NCBI GenBank assembly: GCA_016858145.1 | Contig: JAEHOE010000116.1 | Location: 126,501-190,500 of the forward strand | Direction of reading: 5' to 3' | Length of the DNA stretch: 64,000 nucleotides | Source: Edaphochlamys debaryana | Taxonomy: Eukaryota > Chlorophyta > Chlorophyceae > Chlamydomonadales | In this document: piece after piece, positions 44,801-55,317 of the stretch | How positions within the stretch are numbered: the first letter of the stretch is position 1 | How the letters are laid out: every line of letters starts with the position of its first letter | Position numbers and translations under genes: made by a program | The notes under the pieces: model-generated | Seen by the model: only the letters and a program-made list of their open reading frames with translations | Database searches by the model: none | What the model was told of the DNA's origin: nothing

Positions 44801-47437
44801 ACGGAGCGAGTGCGCGCGCAGCTGGCGGGGGAGAAGCGCCTGCTGCTGGGGAACGTGGGTGGGGGGGCTTGGGGGGGTGTGTGGAGGGGGGCTGCGGGGC
44901 TCTTGAGCTGTGGGAGGGAGGGGAGGGGAAAGGGCAGGCGCTCGAGGGGCTGTGCGGCAGGGGCAGAGCCGCGCCCGAGGTCTTATTGGGTCGTCCTGTC
45001 CCTGGGCGCGTGCGGATGCGCACCCCGGCCCCAGCCTCCTCCTTCCTCCCCCCCCCCCTCCCCAGGGCTCTGGCGAGGGCAGCGAGGGCGGCCCCCCCCT
45101 GCTGGCGCTGGAGGGCGCGGGCAGCCCCCGGCCCCGGGCGCTGGGTGCGGGGCCGAGCTACGAGGAGGACCTCAACACACGTGAGGGGGGGCATGGGGGG
45201 GGGAGGGGGGGGAAGAGGGGGGCTACGGGGAGGGAAGAGGGGGGACGGGCGGGCATGCGGGGCCCGGGGGAGACAGTCATTGGGGCGGCGCAGGCGGCAC
45301 AGTGGGCGCTGGGCAAGGTGGGCAAGGAGCATGGCGTGACGCGGGCATGAGGCCCCGCCCCGACGTCCTCTCCACCCTGGCCCCTCCTGGTCCCCCCCCC
45401 CACACACACACACGCACACAGAGCGGCACCTGGACATTGAGGCGGCGGGGGAGGCGGGCGTGCGGGCGGCGGCGGCGGAGCGGGGGGAGGGGGAGGCGGC
45501 GGCGGGGGCGGGGGCGGGGGGGGCGGGGGAAGCGGGCGAGGGCGGGGCGGGCGCCAGCGGCGAGGCGGGGGCTGCGGCCCCCTCCGGCCCCACGCTCGAG
45601 GGCGCTGAGGAGGAAGAGGCGGACTTTGACGCAGCGCTGCACTCGGCGGAGCTCAAGCCCCTGGCCACGGCCCTGGGCGGCGAGGCGGCGGCGGTGGCGG
45701 CGGCACCCCCCCGCCTGGTGGCGCTGCCCAACCTCATGGACCCAGCGCCGGAGCCCGAGCCCCTGGGGGGAGGCGGAGGCGGGGGCGGGGCCGGGGGCTT
45801 CGCGGGCGCCCTGGCGGAGGCGGAGCGCCCCGGCAAGCGGCCCCGCCTGGACGACCTCGCCGCCGACCTGGCCGCCGCTGACGCCGCCGCCGCCGCCGCC
45901 GTCAAGGCCGCCGCCAACGAGGCCACCGTCGCGGCGCTGCGGGAGGCCGAGGAGGCCGCCGCCGCCGCCGCGTCGGGCGCCGCCGGCCCCTCCACCGCCG
46001 ACGCTGACGGCGCCGCTGCTGCCGCTGACGCTGCTGCTGACGCCGCCGCTGACGCCGCCGCCGCCGAGGAGTCGAGCGACAACCTGAGCGACGTGGACGA
46101 CTCGGAGATCGCCGGCTACCTGGCGTCCAGCGAGGAGGCGGCGGTGCGCGGGGCGCTGTGGGCCGAGATGAACGCCGACTGGCTGGAGAAGCAGGCGGCC
46201 AAGAGGGCGGAGGCGGAGGCGGCGGCAGCGGACCCGGCCAAGCAGGCAGAGGCGCGGACCAAGCGCAAGTACACGCGCAAGGTGGGGGGGGGCAAGGGGG
46301 ATGCGGGGCGGGGTGGGGCGGGGCGGTGCGGGGTGGAGCGGGGATGCAGGCCTGGCTGCTCGGCGGCCGCTTGCTTGCGTGTGGCAGCCTGGGCTTCAGC
46401 CTTTCCCCCCTACCTCACTCTCACCCTCAACCCCACCCTCCACCACCCACCCACCCCTCCCCCCCCAGGTCAAGGCCGACGCCGCCCCCGCCGAGGACGC
46501 CGCCGGCGCCGCCCGCGCCGTGCTCGAGGCCAAGAAGCTGTCCAACAAGATCAACTACGGAGCGCTGGAGGAGCTGTTCGGGGGGGAGCCGGGGGGGGCG
46601 GGGGGCGGGGGGGGAGGTGGTGGAGGGGCGGGGGGAGGGGGCCTGGGGCGCATGCGCTCCTCCTCGCCGCCCCGCGCCAGCCCCGCGCCGCAGCTCACGG
46701 GCCGGGGCCGCGCGGGCGCTCGGGCGGGGGCGGGGGCGGGGGGCGTGCGGCCGTCGCCGTCTGAATCGGGCGGGCGAGGGGGCGCGTGGGACGGCGGGGG
46801 CGGGGGCGGCGAGGCGGACGGCCGCAGCGAGGTTGCGGCGGCTCTGGCCCGCAAGGCCGCGGAGCGGGCGCGGGTGGAGGCGGAGAAGGAGGAGCGGTAC
46901 GCGGCGGCGCTGGAGGAGGAGACGCGGCGGCGGGGCGGGGGCGGCGGCGGGGGCCTGGGCGGGGGCTTCCTGGACTCCCTCACATTCGCGCGGCGGGAGG
47001 GGGGCGAGGGCGGGGGCAGGGCGCGGCCGCAGGGGCTGGGGCTGCGGCCCGCGCGGTCGCTGAGCCCAGCGGCGGGGGGGGGCGGGGTAGGTATACTGTG
47101 TGGGCTTGTGGGGGCAGGGCTCGTAGGGTACGGGCTGCAGCTGGGTGGGTGGGGATCGGCTCTGCCTGGTTGCGTACTGGTGTTTGATGGAGCGGGGCGC
47201 ATGCACCAAGCAGCCGGAACATGGTGTGCATGTCTGGTGTGCCGGGGGCCGGTGGGCTGCGTTCTGACCTATGGAACCTTGCAGTTTCGTGCCCGTGTGG
47301 GTGTTGAGCGGGTATTGTATACATATGCGTGTGGGCGCGAGGCTCAGTCAGTGACTTTGCAACCCCGTCTGCTGGCCCAGGAGTGGGACTGGGGGTCGCA
47401 CGTGACAGCGGCCGGTACTGGACATGACGGGGGGTGA
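41852..47437 (+). CDS. BRF1: BRF1, TFIIB-related subunit of RNA polymerase III factor TFIIIB
   Basis: BRF1 recruits RNA polymerase III to tRNA, 5S and U6 promoters together with TBP and BDP1. Exons are 41852-41926, 42171-42326, 42586-42747, 42936-43035, 43230-43363, 43539-43676, 43855-43986, 44225-44488, 44753-44854, 45066-45180, 45422-46281 and 46469-47437, about 1,068 residues. The first exon encodes the zinc ribbon MWCAQC, then [11 protein letters not shown] across intron 1. Two cyclin folds follow ([40 protein letters not shown], then [18 protein letters not shown] and [19 protein letters not shown]). The Brf1 homology block II is clear: [15 protein letters not shown] and [29 protein letters not shown] comes later. 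Gly/Ala-rich insertions make the protein larger than usual. The last part after about 47080 changes composition and may be a retained intron or 3' UTR, so the C terminus is uncertain. Confidence 0.9.
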
Positions 47438-47719
47438 TAGAGGCGCCAAGTGCGACCAAGCGCAGTGAGGACTGGGAGCTAGGGGGGCCTTGGACCCTTG
47501 GTGCGCGGGCTGCTGGAAGCGAGGGAAGCCGTGCGTGCGTGTTGAAGCTCGCCAACAACTTGTTAAGGGCCGCTCAGTTGAGGCTCAGTTGCCAGGCTGA
47601 ATGTGGAGAGCTGCAAGAGGAAAGGGTGCTCTCAGTACTGTGCGTGCTGGCGGCAGCGGTTTGGAGCACTTGACACGCGCTGGGCCCTGTAGCCGTGTAG
47701 GAGGGGGTGCGCCCAGGGC
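47438..47719. other. Short spacer or undetected 5' exon region
   Basis: Lies between the BRF1 stop and the open frame of the next gene. No ATG exon could be assigned with confidence, although the downstream gene needs one from here or nearby. Confidence 0.35.
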
Positions 47720-49210
47720 TTGGCCCGAGTCGAGGGCACGGGCAGGAGACGAAGGGAAGTGGGGATTGTGCAGCAAAACCCACACGCGGCGTCGCGCAGT
47801 TGCTTATGGAAGGGAACTCAAGTCCTCGCAACTGCAGGGAGACTGTCGCGTCCGGCGTCCGAGGCCGCGAATTTCACGGCGCTCCAATATGCAGATCGAG
47901 GCAGGCTAAGCCTTCAACGTGGACCGTGCGCCCGCCTCGTGTCCCGGGCGCCACCCCTGTGGGCCGCGGCTGCCTCGCCCAAGCGCCGGGTCGTGTCGCC
48001 GGTTGCAGCGCTGGGGCCTCCAGAGCCTGCCGACCCCAGCCGGCCCCGCATACTGCGCCCGCGCATCGCCCCCAAGCCGGCAGGAAGGCCGCGGACTCAG
48101 CCCAGCGCCCCTCCCAGCCCCGCCCCGAGCCCAACACCCCCGGCCCCACGCCCCGGCGCCCCCGTCGGCCGCCCCACGACCCGGCCCTCCCCGGACGACG
48201 ATGAGATCGGCGGCCCCCCCGCCCCGGGCGCCCGGTGCGTGGGCCAGCTCCGCGTCTACCTCCGCCCCGCCAACGGTGTGGCCTACCTCACCGGCGCCGC
48301 CACCATCCGGGCCGCCTTCCCCGCCGCGGCCGCGCGGGCCGTGGAGCAGGGCCTGCGCTCGCAGCCCCTGGGGCTGCTGGCGGAGGGGCGGGCGGGCGGC
48401 GGCGTGCGGCCCCACCCGGGCGAGCTCTACTTCAACCCCGGCAAGGGCGAGTGGCGCATCAGCCAGGTGGGGGGCCTGATCCGGGAGCTGGGGGCGGCCG
48501 CTGCCGACAACCTGGAGGCCTGGCTGCTGCCCGACGGGCGGGTGCTGCTGCGGGCCTCGGAGCTGGCGGCCGCAGGGGGGCAGCCCGCCACCGCGGGCCC
48601 GGGCGTGCCCCGCCGCCGCGTCAACGCCGCCACACGGGCCGCCGGCCCCGAGCCCCAGGCGCAGGCCGCGCAGTCGGGGGCCGGTGGTGGTTACCGCCGC
48701 CTGGGCCCGGTGACCCTGACGGTCAACAGCAAGCGCTACCTGGCGGGGGCGCAGGCGCTGGCCAACGCCTTCCCGGCCGCGTGGGAGGCCGCGGGGGCCA
48801 CGGGGGAGAACCAGGAGGTGACCCTGCTGGCGCGCAGCCCCGCGCACGGCAACACGCTGCTGGCGTACAACCTCAAGCTGCTGGGCAGGCAACGCTTCCT
48901 GTCGAGGTGCGTGTGGGGCGTGTGGGGGGTAGAGGGTCCAACACCTGGGTGCTGGGTCTGCGGGGGGTGAGCTCTTGCTGGGGCGAATGAAGGACTGGGG
49001 TGGGATGCAGGCCGGCTTGTTGCGCATGTGCGGGCTAGCTGTGGGTACAACACCTCTAAACCTCTCCTGTCTCCCCCCCTCCTGCCCCCCACGCCCTGCC
49101 CCCGCAGCGTGTCCGCGCTCATGAACGATCTGGGCCTGGAGGCGGGGGACGCGCTGGAGCTGTGGCGGGACCCGCACGACCGCGTGGAGGCGCGGGTGGT
49201 GGAGACGTGA
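47720..49210 (+). CDS. Unidentified protein with two related C-terminal domains (5' end unresolved)
   Basis: I do not recognise the gene. The frame is open from about 47720 to 48906, spliced by GT-AG to 49108-49210, and ends in TGA. It has no in-frame ATG before residue MNDLGL in the last exon, so the true start must lie in an unseen upstream exon. After a basic, Pro-rich region (possible transit peptide or disordered tail) there are two domains of about 100 residues with the same pattern: VGQLRVYLRPANGVAYLTGA to EAWLLPDGRVLL, and LGPVTLTVNSKRYLAGAQAL to ALELWRDPHDRVEAR. The second ends LMNDLGLEAGDALELW, reminiscent of the end of plant B3-type DNA-binding domains, but this is only a pattern impression. 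The protein may bind DNA; function is unknown. Confidence 0.55.
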
Positions 49211-50763
49211 GCGGGGCTCAGCAGGCCTGCGCGAGTGGAGGGACGGCGGACGGCGGAGCCACACGAGTGCGCTGACTGTGCTTGTTGCGAAGTAGGATCC
49301 TTGAGGACGGGTGGGCGTGCCTTACGTATGCTGGTGGGGGGCGCCTGTGATCAAACCAGCGGCGCTAACTGCTTGCAATGAATGCCTGGGTCCGTGTCTC
49401 CTTGACTGAAGAGTAAGCGCAAGGGCGCGGCTGGCGAGGGAAGCAGAATTGAGGACGGAGCGGAGAGGAAGCAACTTGGGGGACGCTGCACCTGCATGGA
49501 CCGCGGGGGCGCAGTAGGTGCTGGAGGATCGCATGGGCGCGCAGTGGCGTGGGGCCTGACTGCAGTGAACGCCTGCTCGGCTGTATGGCATTATGGCTGG
49601 GATCAGAAGTGAGGATGGGGGCCGTTGCATGTCGGCACACGCTGCATGGAACAAGGCCAGGAGGCGCATTCACAGAGGACGTGTGCAACAGGGCCGGCAC
49701 GGTAACCTCCGCTCCAGCGCCCACATCCGACTTGTGGCCATACCAAGCCTTCCCGACACACACCGGGGCCCCTCGTCGCGCTTCCACACACACCCGGCCG
49801 CCGCCGTCCATAGCTAGGCAGCCACCCCCACCACCCCCAGGCAGACGCTGGGGCCATGCCGGCGGGGGGCGACCACGTGGGTGCATGCACCGCTGCGTGC
49901 CCAACCGCCAGCGAAGCCGCCGTGGCCTCGCCCTGTGCACTCTCCCTCGGCCCGTGCAGCCGTCGCTATCGCCCTGGCGGCACGTAGGCACTCGCCGCTG
50001 CCGCACAGGGCCCACACCGACTAGCCCCCCCACTCCCCCAGCCAAAATCCCAGCTAGCTTGGCCCCAACGAGCGTGCCTTGGCGAGTGGACCCCGTGCTT
50101 GCCCGCTGCCAGTTCTCCACGCCCCCCCTTGCCCATGCCGGTAGTCTCACGTAAACTCTCGTGCCGCCGCCCCGCTCCCAACCGCAGCACACGGGGCAGC
50201 CTGTGGGTGGGGCATGGCACGAACCCGGCCTGGTGGTTGGTGGCAGAGGCCGGCAGGCAGGGCGTGGTGGGCCCGGTCCCCCAACGCAGGAAGGTGCGCC
50301 TGTACCAAGCGTCGTCCAGGTCCCGCCGAGCCCCTCCTCACCCGCTGTGTGTGCACCAGGCACAGCGCACAACGGCGGCCGTATGCAGGCCCCCTGCAGG
50401 GGCGTAGGGCCCCCCTCACGCAGGGAGGGAGGGAGGGACCGGGGCCGGGGGGCGCGCGCACTGCCCTACGGGGAGGGGACCAGAGGGTGGCAAGTTGGGG
50501 AGGGCAGCCTGCTCACGCGAGTGGTTCAGTTGCATGCGCTCCCCGCCTCTCCAGGCTCCACCAATGCCCCACCGTCGCTGCAAGGGGTGCGCGGGGTCCG
50601 AACCAGAGGCAGAGGCCCCGCCCCCGCCCGCCCCTCCCACGCCACGCACCTCGTCACAACGGCGCTAGGGACAGCACCCTCCGTGCCCTCCAGCCCCGCT
50701 GACGCCCTCGTAAGGCGCCATTGAGGCTCCCCTCAGGCCCGCCGGGCCCGCTGGGGCCCCGCC
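49211..50763. other. Convergent spacer between the two-domain gene and the TET/JBP gene
   Basis: About 1.5 kb without a gene I can support. It holds two 3' UTRs. Several short open frames exist on both strands, but none has a family signature or coding-like composition. Confidence 0.5.
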
Positions 50764-53700
50764 TCAGGCCCGCCGGGCCCGCTTGGGCCCAGCCTTCTTG
50801 GTCCCGGCCTCCTTGGGCCCGGTCTCGGCCTCCTGCAGCCGCTCCGCCTCCCCCGCGGCGGCCTCTGCGGCCCCCGGCGCCGCCACCACGCCCCAGCAGC
50901 CCGCCTCCTCCTGCACCCCCTCGGGCCGGAACAGCCCCTCCACCGCCCCCCCGGGCGCCTGGCTCATGGCCAGCTTCCTCAGAGCCTTGGCCCCGGCCTT
51001 GTCCTGGGGGGTGGCGAGGGGGGGTTCAAGAAGAGGGGGTTCAAGAAGAGGAGGAGCGCACGCTTGGGGGGGGGCGCCACCAGCCCGAGCACTGCCCCTC
51101 GAGGGGCCCCGTGGAGGACGGAGGGACGGCCGTGAGCACAGGCGCAGGCGCGAGGGATGCACAGCCGGAAAGCCGTCTGCTCCCAGCCCAGCCTCATGCA
51201 AACACAGTTGAGGCCCAAGCTGGGCCCCCCGCAGGCCCACCCCCAGGCCCACCCACCTGGCGCATGCGGCCGAGCACGTACTCGCTCGCCTCCGCCTCCC
51301 CGCACTCCGCCAGCCGCCGCTTGCGGTTCTTGGCCATGACGCGGCGGGAGCCCTCGGCGAAGCCCCGCCACGCCGCCACCACGCCCCGCCGCAGCCACAG
51401 CGCCGAGCCGATGCGGGCGGCGCTGCCCGAGGTGGCCGTGATGGGCTGGGGGCGTGGCGGGGGGGGAGGGGGAGGTAAGGGGAGGGGAGGGAGAGGAGGG
51501 CGGGTGCTTGGCCGCAGGCTGCAGGCGTCAGGCTGCAGGGCAGGGGGCTGGGCGCGGGAAGGGAGCGCACACTGCACTCGGGCGCACAAATCACCCGCCG
51601 CACCCATTCCCTCCGCCCCCACCCCCCATCCACCCCCACCCCCCATCCACCCCCCCACGCCCCACCTCAGTGCCGTGCACCACCACGCGTGTGGCCAGGA
51701 GCAGCGTGGTGCCGTGCAGGGGCGTGAACTGGGGGGGGCAAGGGGAAGGGGGGAGACAGGGGGCCAGGGGAGGCAGGCTGTTGAGGGTGCTCTTGCCCTG
51801 GGCCGACTGCGAAGTCCAGGGAGGCTGCAAGGCAAGGCAGGAAGGGGCGGCAGAGGCAGCGGCAGAGGCAGCGGCAGAAGCAGCAGCAGCGGCAGCGGCG
51901 GCCAAGACGCGGCGGAAGGGCGCCGCCGCAGCCCTCAGGGGCGCCACCCGCGCTCGCAGGGGCGCCACGGGCGCAGGCGCTGGGCCCAGCGCTGCGCCTG
52001 GGGGCGCTTGCGGAGCCGGCGCGAGCACGGGGGCGGGGCCGAGCGGCACGTGCCCACGCGCCGGCGCGGCTTCGGCCGGCGCTGGCCCGAGCGCTGTGGC
52101 CGGGAGCGGAGCCGCGGCCGGGCTTGCAGGCGAGGCCGGGCCGAGCTCCGCTCCAGCGCCGGCCGCTGCTGCGGGCGAGGCGGCGCTTCCGTATCCCGTG
52201 GCGGGGAGCGAGGCGGCGCTGCGGCTGCTGGGGTGCTACCCGTTTCGGCTGGGCGCCTGCGCTCTGGTGGCGAATCACCTGGCCCTGCCCCTGCCCATCG
52301 ACGAATGGGAGCGCCTGCAGCGCGTGCCTCTGGGCGGCGGCTCGTCCTGGGAGGAGATCGAAGGTGGGTGCGCGGGGCTACTGGAGCACGGTTCAGCAGG
52401 TTGGGGGTCGGGTTGGGAAGGTGGACACGCCATGTCATAATGCCGGAAGGGCCATGATTGTTAGGCAGGTTGAGGGCCCGTCCCGAGCCTTACAGGCCCT
52501 CATGCCTCCCTCTCTCGTGCAGGCGCACCCAACCTGGGTGCAGAGCCAACCACGGGTGGCGTGTCGCGCTACACTAAAGCACCCTCGCCCCCATCCCCAG
52601 CCCCCCCCCCACCTGGATGCCCAGGCTGGTCAGCACGAAGGCGCCCCCCTCGATGCGGCCCTCCCCCGCCAGCGCCCACAGGATGAAGGACAGGGGGGGG
52701 TCGGCCTGGTCGATGTGGGGGCGGTTGTGGTAGTTCTGGGGGCGGCGGAGGGGCAGGGGGGGGAGGCTGGGGTTACTCGGAAGCGGGGATTACTCGGAGG
52801 CGGAGGTTACAAGGGCAGACACACGGCGAGTGTGGCACGGGCACAGCGCAGGGGCTGGAGCCGGAAGGGGGCGGGGCCCAGAGCAGGCCCGGCCAGGCCC
52901 GGCAGGCGGTCGCCCCTCCCCCTGCCCCACCCCTACCTTGGCGTACGACAGCGTGCCGAAGGGCCCCAGCCGCCCGCCCGCCTCCCCAGCCGCCTTCGCC
53001 GCCTTCTTTCCCCCCTGCGCCGCGGCCCCCTGCCCCGCCTCCCGCCCCGCCCCCGGCGCCAGCAGCTCCCGCAGCAGCGGCCCCAGGCGGGGGCAGTAGG
53101 CGGTGAGCAGGGCGTGGTGGTGGGGGTGCCGCGCCGCCAGCAGCGCCGAGGCGGAGCCCAGCACTCGGGCCAGGGCGGCGCGGGCCTTGCCCCGGTGGGC
53201 GCCCAGCAGGTGCGCGTAGCTGGGGGGGTGGGGTGGGCGGTAGAGGGGGGAGGCGGAGGGGGGCAGGGGAGGAAAGGGCGGTGTGGAGGGGTGCGCGGAG
53301 CGGGTGGAGCCGAGGACACGACACAGGGGGAGGGGAGGGGCGCCCGCCCGCAGGCTGCATGGGGCGCTGCCCGTGCAAGTGAGCGCCGTCTTGCCCTTGG
53401 CGCCTGGCACCCAGGGGCCCCTTCGCGCCTGGCACTTCCCCCACCAACACCAGTCTTCCCGCCCCCCGCTCACAGTCCGGGGGCCGATGTGTGCGTGGAG
53501 GGCGCGTAGGTGAGGCCGGCCGTCTTCAGCGGCACCGCCCCCGCTGCGGTCTTGGAGCGGCCGCGGGGCTGCGCCGCAAAGGCCTTGGCCGCAGCGGCCG
53601 CCTCGAAGTCCCCCGCCACTCGGTCAACGCGGGCCTGGGGGGGAGGGGAAACATGGGTTCAGCGCACGTGGGGGAAGCGCGCCGGGGTCAGGCCGGGGTG

Positions 53701-54375
53701 TGGCACAGCGGCCCCCGCTTCACCAGGGCGCCCCTGTCCCCGTGTTCCCCCCCCCCCAGACCCCGGCCCCGCCTCACCCTCTCCGCCGCCTCTGCGGGCG
53801 TCTCCGTGCACACCGCCACGGGGGACAGGCGCCGCTGGCCGTTGGCGCCCCGCCAGGTCATGAGGCACACAAAGCCCTTGCCCGTGTAGTCCACCAGGCG
53901 CGGGTGCTGATGGGGCTTGCGCGCGCGGTCGGTCAGGTGGTCCCACGTGAACAGCAGCACGTCTACGTCAGCAGGCGTCTCTGCGTCCATCCCCACGGCC
54001 TGGAGCAGAGCCGCGCGCTGCTTGGGGTCGCGGACGAGGTGGGGATGCTCATCGCCCGGCGCCTGCGCTGACTCCGCGAGGGCAACATCCACGCGAGTTA
54101 TCGCCTCGCCCAAGGTCTCATTGACTTCCCTCGAGACACTGTCGGGGGCCAAGGGCGCCAGTCAGCTCGGTTTTGGTCGGGACGCAGTTTGGCGCCATTT
54201 CGCGCAAGGCGAGATTCCTGCCAAGCAACCGGCGCCGAGCAACTGACCAGCATCCCACTCACATAACAACCACTTGCTCCTTTGCGCCCGACGTCGTTGG
54301 GCGTCGCACGTCGGGTTGCTCGCGGGCTTTCTCCTTGGCCGTCGCCTTCTTGGAAGGAGCCTTCTTCGACTTCAT
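50764..54375 (-). CDS. TET/JBP-family 2OG-Fe(II) dioxygenase, CMD1-like
   Basis: TET/JBP dioxygenases oxidise methylated bases in DNA; algal CMD1 instead adds a vitamin-C-derived glyceryl group to 5-methylcytosine. Exons are 54375-54263, 54138-53778, 53634-53474, 53219-52937, 52735-52613, 51728-51666, 51445-51257 and 51003-50764, giving 510 residues with all phases consistent. The iron site is visible: NYHNRPHIDQAD supplies His313 and Asp315, with Asp318 three residues on. GGAFVLTSLGIQFTPLHGTT leads to the distal His365 in RVVVHGTE. This layout fits the algal/fungal TET/JBP group and, as I recall it, CMD1. The N terminus is Lys-rich (MKSKKAPSKKATAKEKA) and the C terminus basic (KKAGPKRARRA), as expected for a nuclear protein. 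Intron 5 is unusually long (884 nt). The gene lies just downstream of a DNMT1-type gene on the same strand. Whether it oxidises 5mC or acts as CMD1 cannot be told from sequence. Confidence 0.75.
51790..52370 (+). other. Antisense open frame inside intron 5 of the TET/JBP gene
   Basis: On the plus strand a long frame runs through the 884-nt intron. Its last part has non-repetitive, coding-like composition (EAALRLLGCYPFRLGACALV, then LPIDEWERLQRVPLGGG) and ends at a donor-like GAAG|GTGGGT near 52363. The upstream part is Ala/Gly-rich repeat, including GGCAGAGGCAGC units near 51848. No family is recognised, and no start or partner exon is assigned. It may be a nested gene, part of an inserted element or chance. 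Confidence 0.25.
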
Positions 54376-55317
54376 TGTGTCCTCTTTACGCAGAAGACAA
54401 TGTGGACGACGCCTGGAGCAGGCTACGTGATCTGCAGAGCTCTTGAAATGTAATTGCGCTTGCTAGTACGACGAATTCCCCCCCGCAGGCCGCAGCCCCC
54501 ACTGCCCCCCGCACGCGCAGGGGTCCGCTGCTCACGCCCATCACCGTCAATGCGTGTACCAGCTGGTCGCTGCGTACCAGCCCACGCCTGCTTAATTTTC
54601 TGCCGCCGCTACAGACCATGCCGCGGAGGTGCGCTGACTGCAAGCGACGACTCCATGCCCGCCGAGGCGACGGCCCGCAGCGTCAAGTCATCGGTGGTCA
54701 GAATGAGGGACCACCAAGCACCCCACAAGGGCGGTGAGCCGACCGCAAGGGTGACAGCCACACGCCACGCCCCCTCCACGCATCCAGCCGTCTCCCTCTG
54801 TCAAGACCCAGAGTCACCACCAACCCCACCGCCACCCACGTGCCTTGAGGCCACTGCCCCTGCCCCCGCTGCACTCAATCGTTTGCGCCACGCGCTCGAG
54901 TGACAGTCCCTGAAGGAGCTGAAGCCCCGCTGCTCTGTTTCCGCATGACTCCCGTGACTCCCAGACAGCCGCCCGCTTGCTCCCTTCCCTACCTCCCTGC
55001 ACCTCGTCCCCTCCCCCCCCCCCCCCACCGCCATGCCACGTCGTGTCCGTGCGCCCCGCCGTCCGCGCCACCCCCCAGCATCGGTGCCCCCGAGCAAGGC
55101 CAACCGCCCCAAGTCGCACCCCCGGCAGGGCCCCGAGCAACCATCGATCCACACAGGGCTCCTGGCGGGGTCGGCGCTAAGGAGAGGCGGCGCCATGGGG
55201 GCCGGCAGCGGGGCCCGCGGGCGGCGCAGTTGGGGGCGTGGGTGCCTGCTGTGGGGGTGTCGGCAGGCGAAACGTCAGGAACCGGTTCAGGCAACGCACC
55301 AGCTCGACACGGCCCCA
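54376..55317. promoter_or_regulatory. Spacer between DNMT1-type and TET/JBP genes
   Basis: This 942-base interval separates the 3' end of the methyltransferase gene from the start of the dioxygenase gene on the same strand. It should hold the DNMT1 3' UTR and the dioxygenase promoter. It is C-rich in the middle (a run near 55014-55027). No motif is called, and no exon is recognised, although a further DNMT1 exon cannot be excluded. Confidence 0.4.

Noticed and set aside
47720..47722. TTG as start codon for the two-domain gene
   Set aside because: It is only the first near-cognate codon of the open frame. Nuclear genes rarely use TTG, so an unseen ATG exon is more likely.
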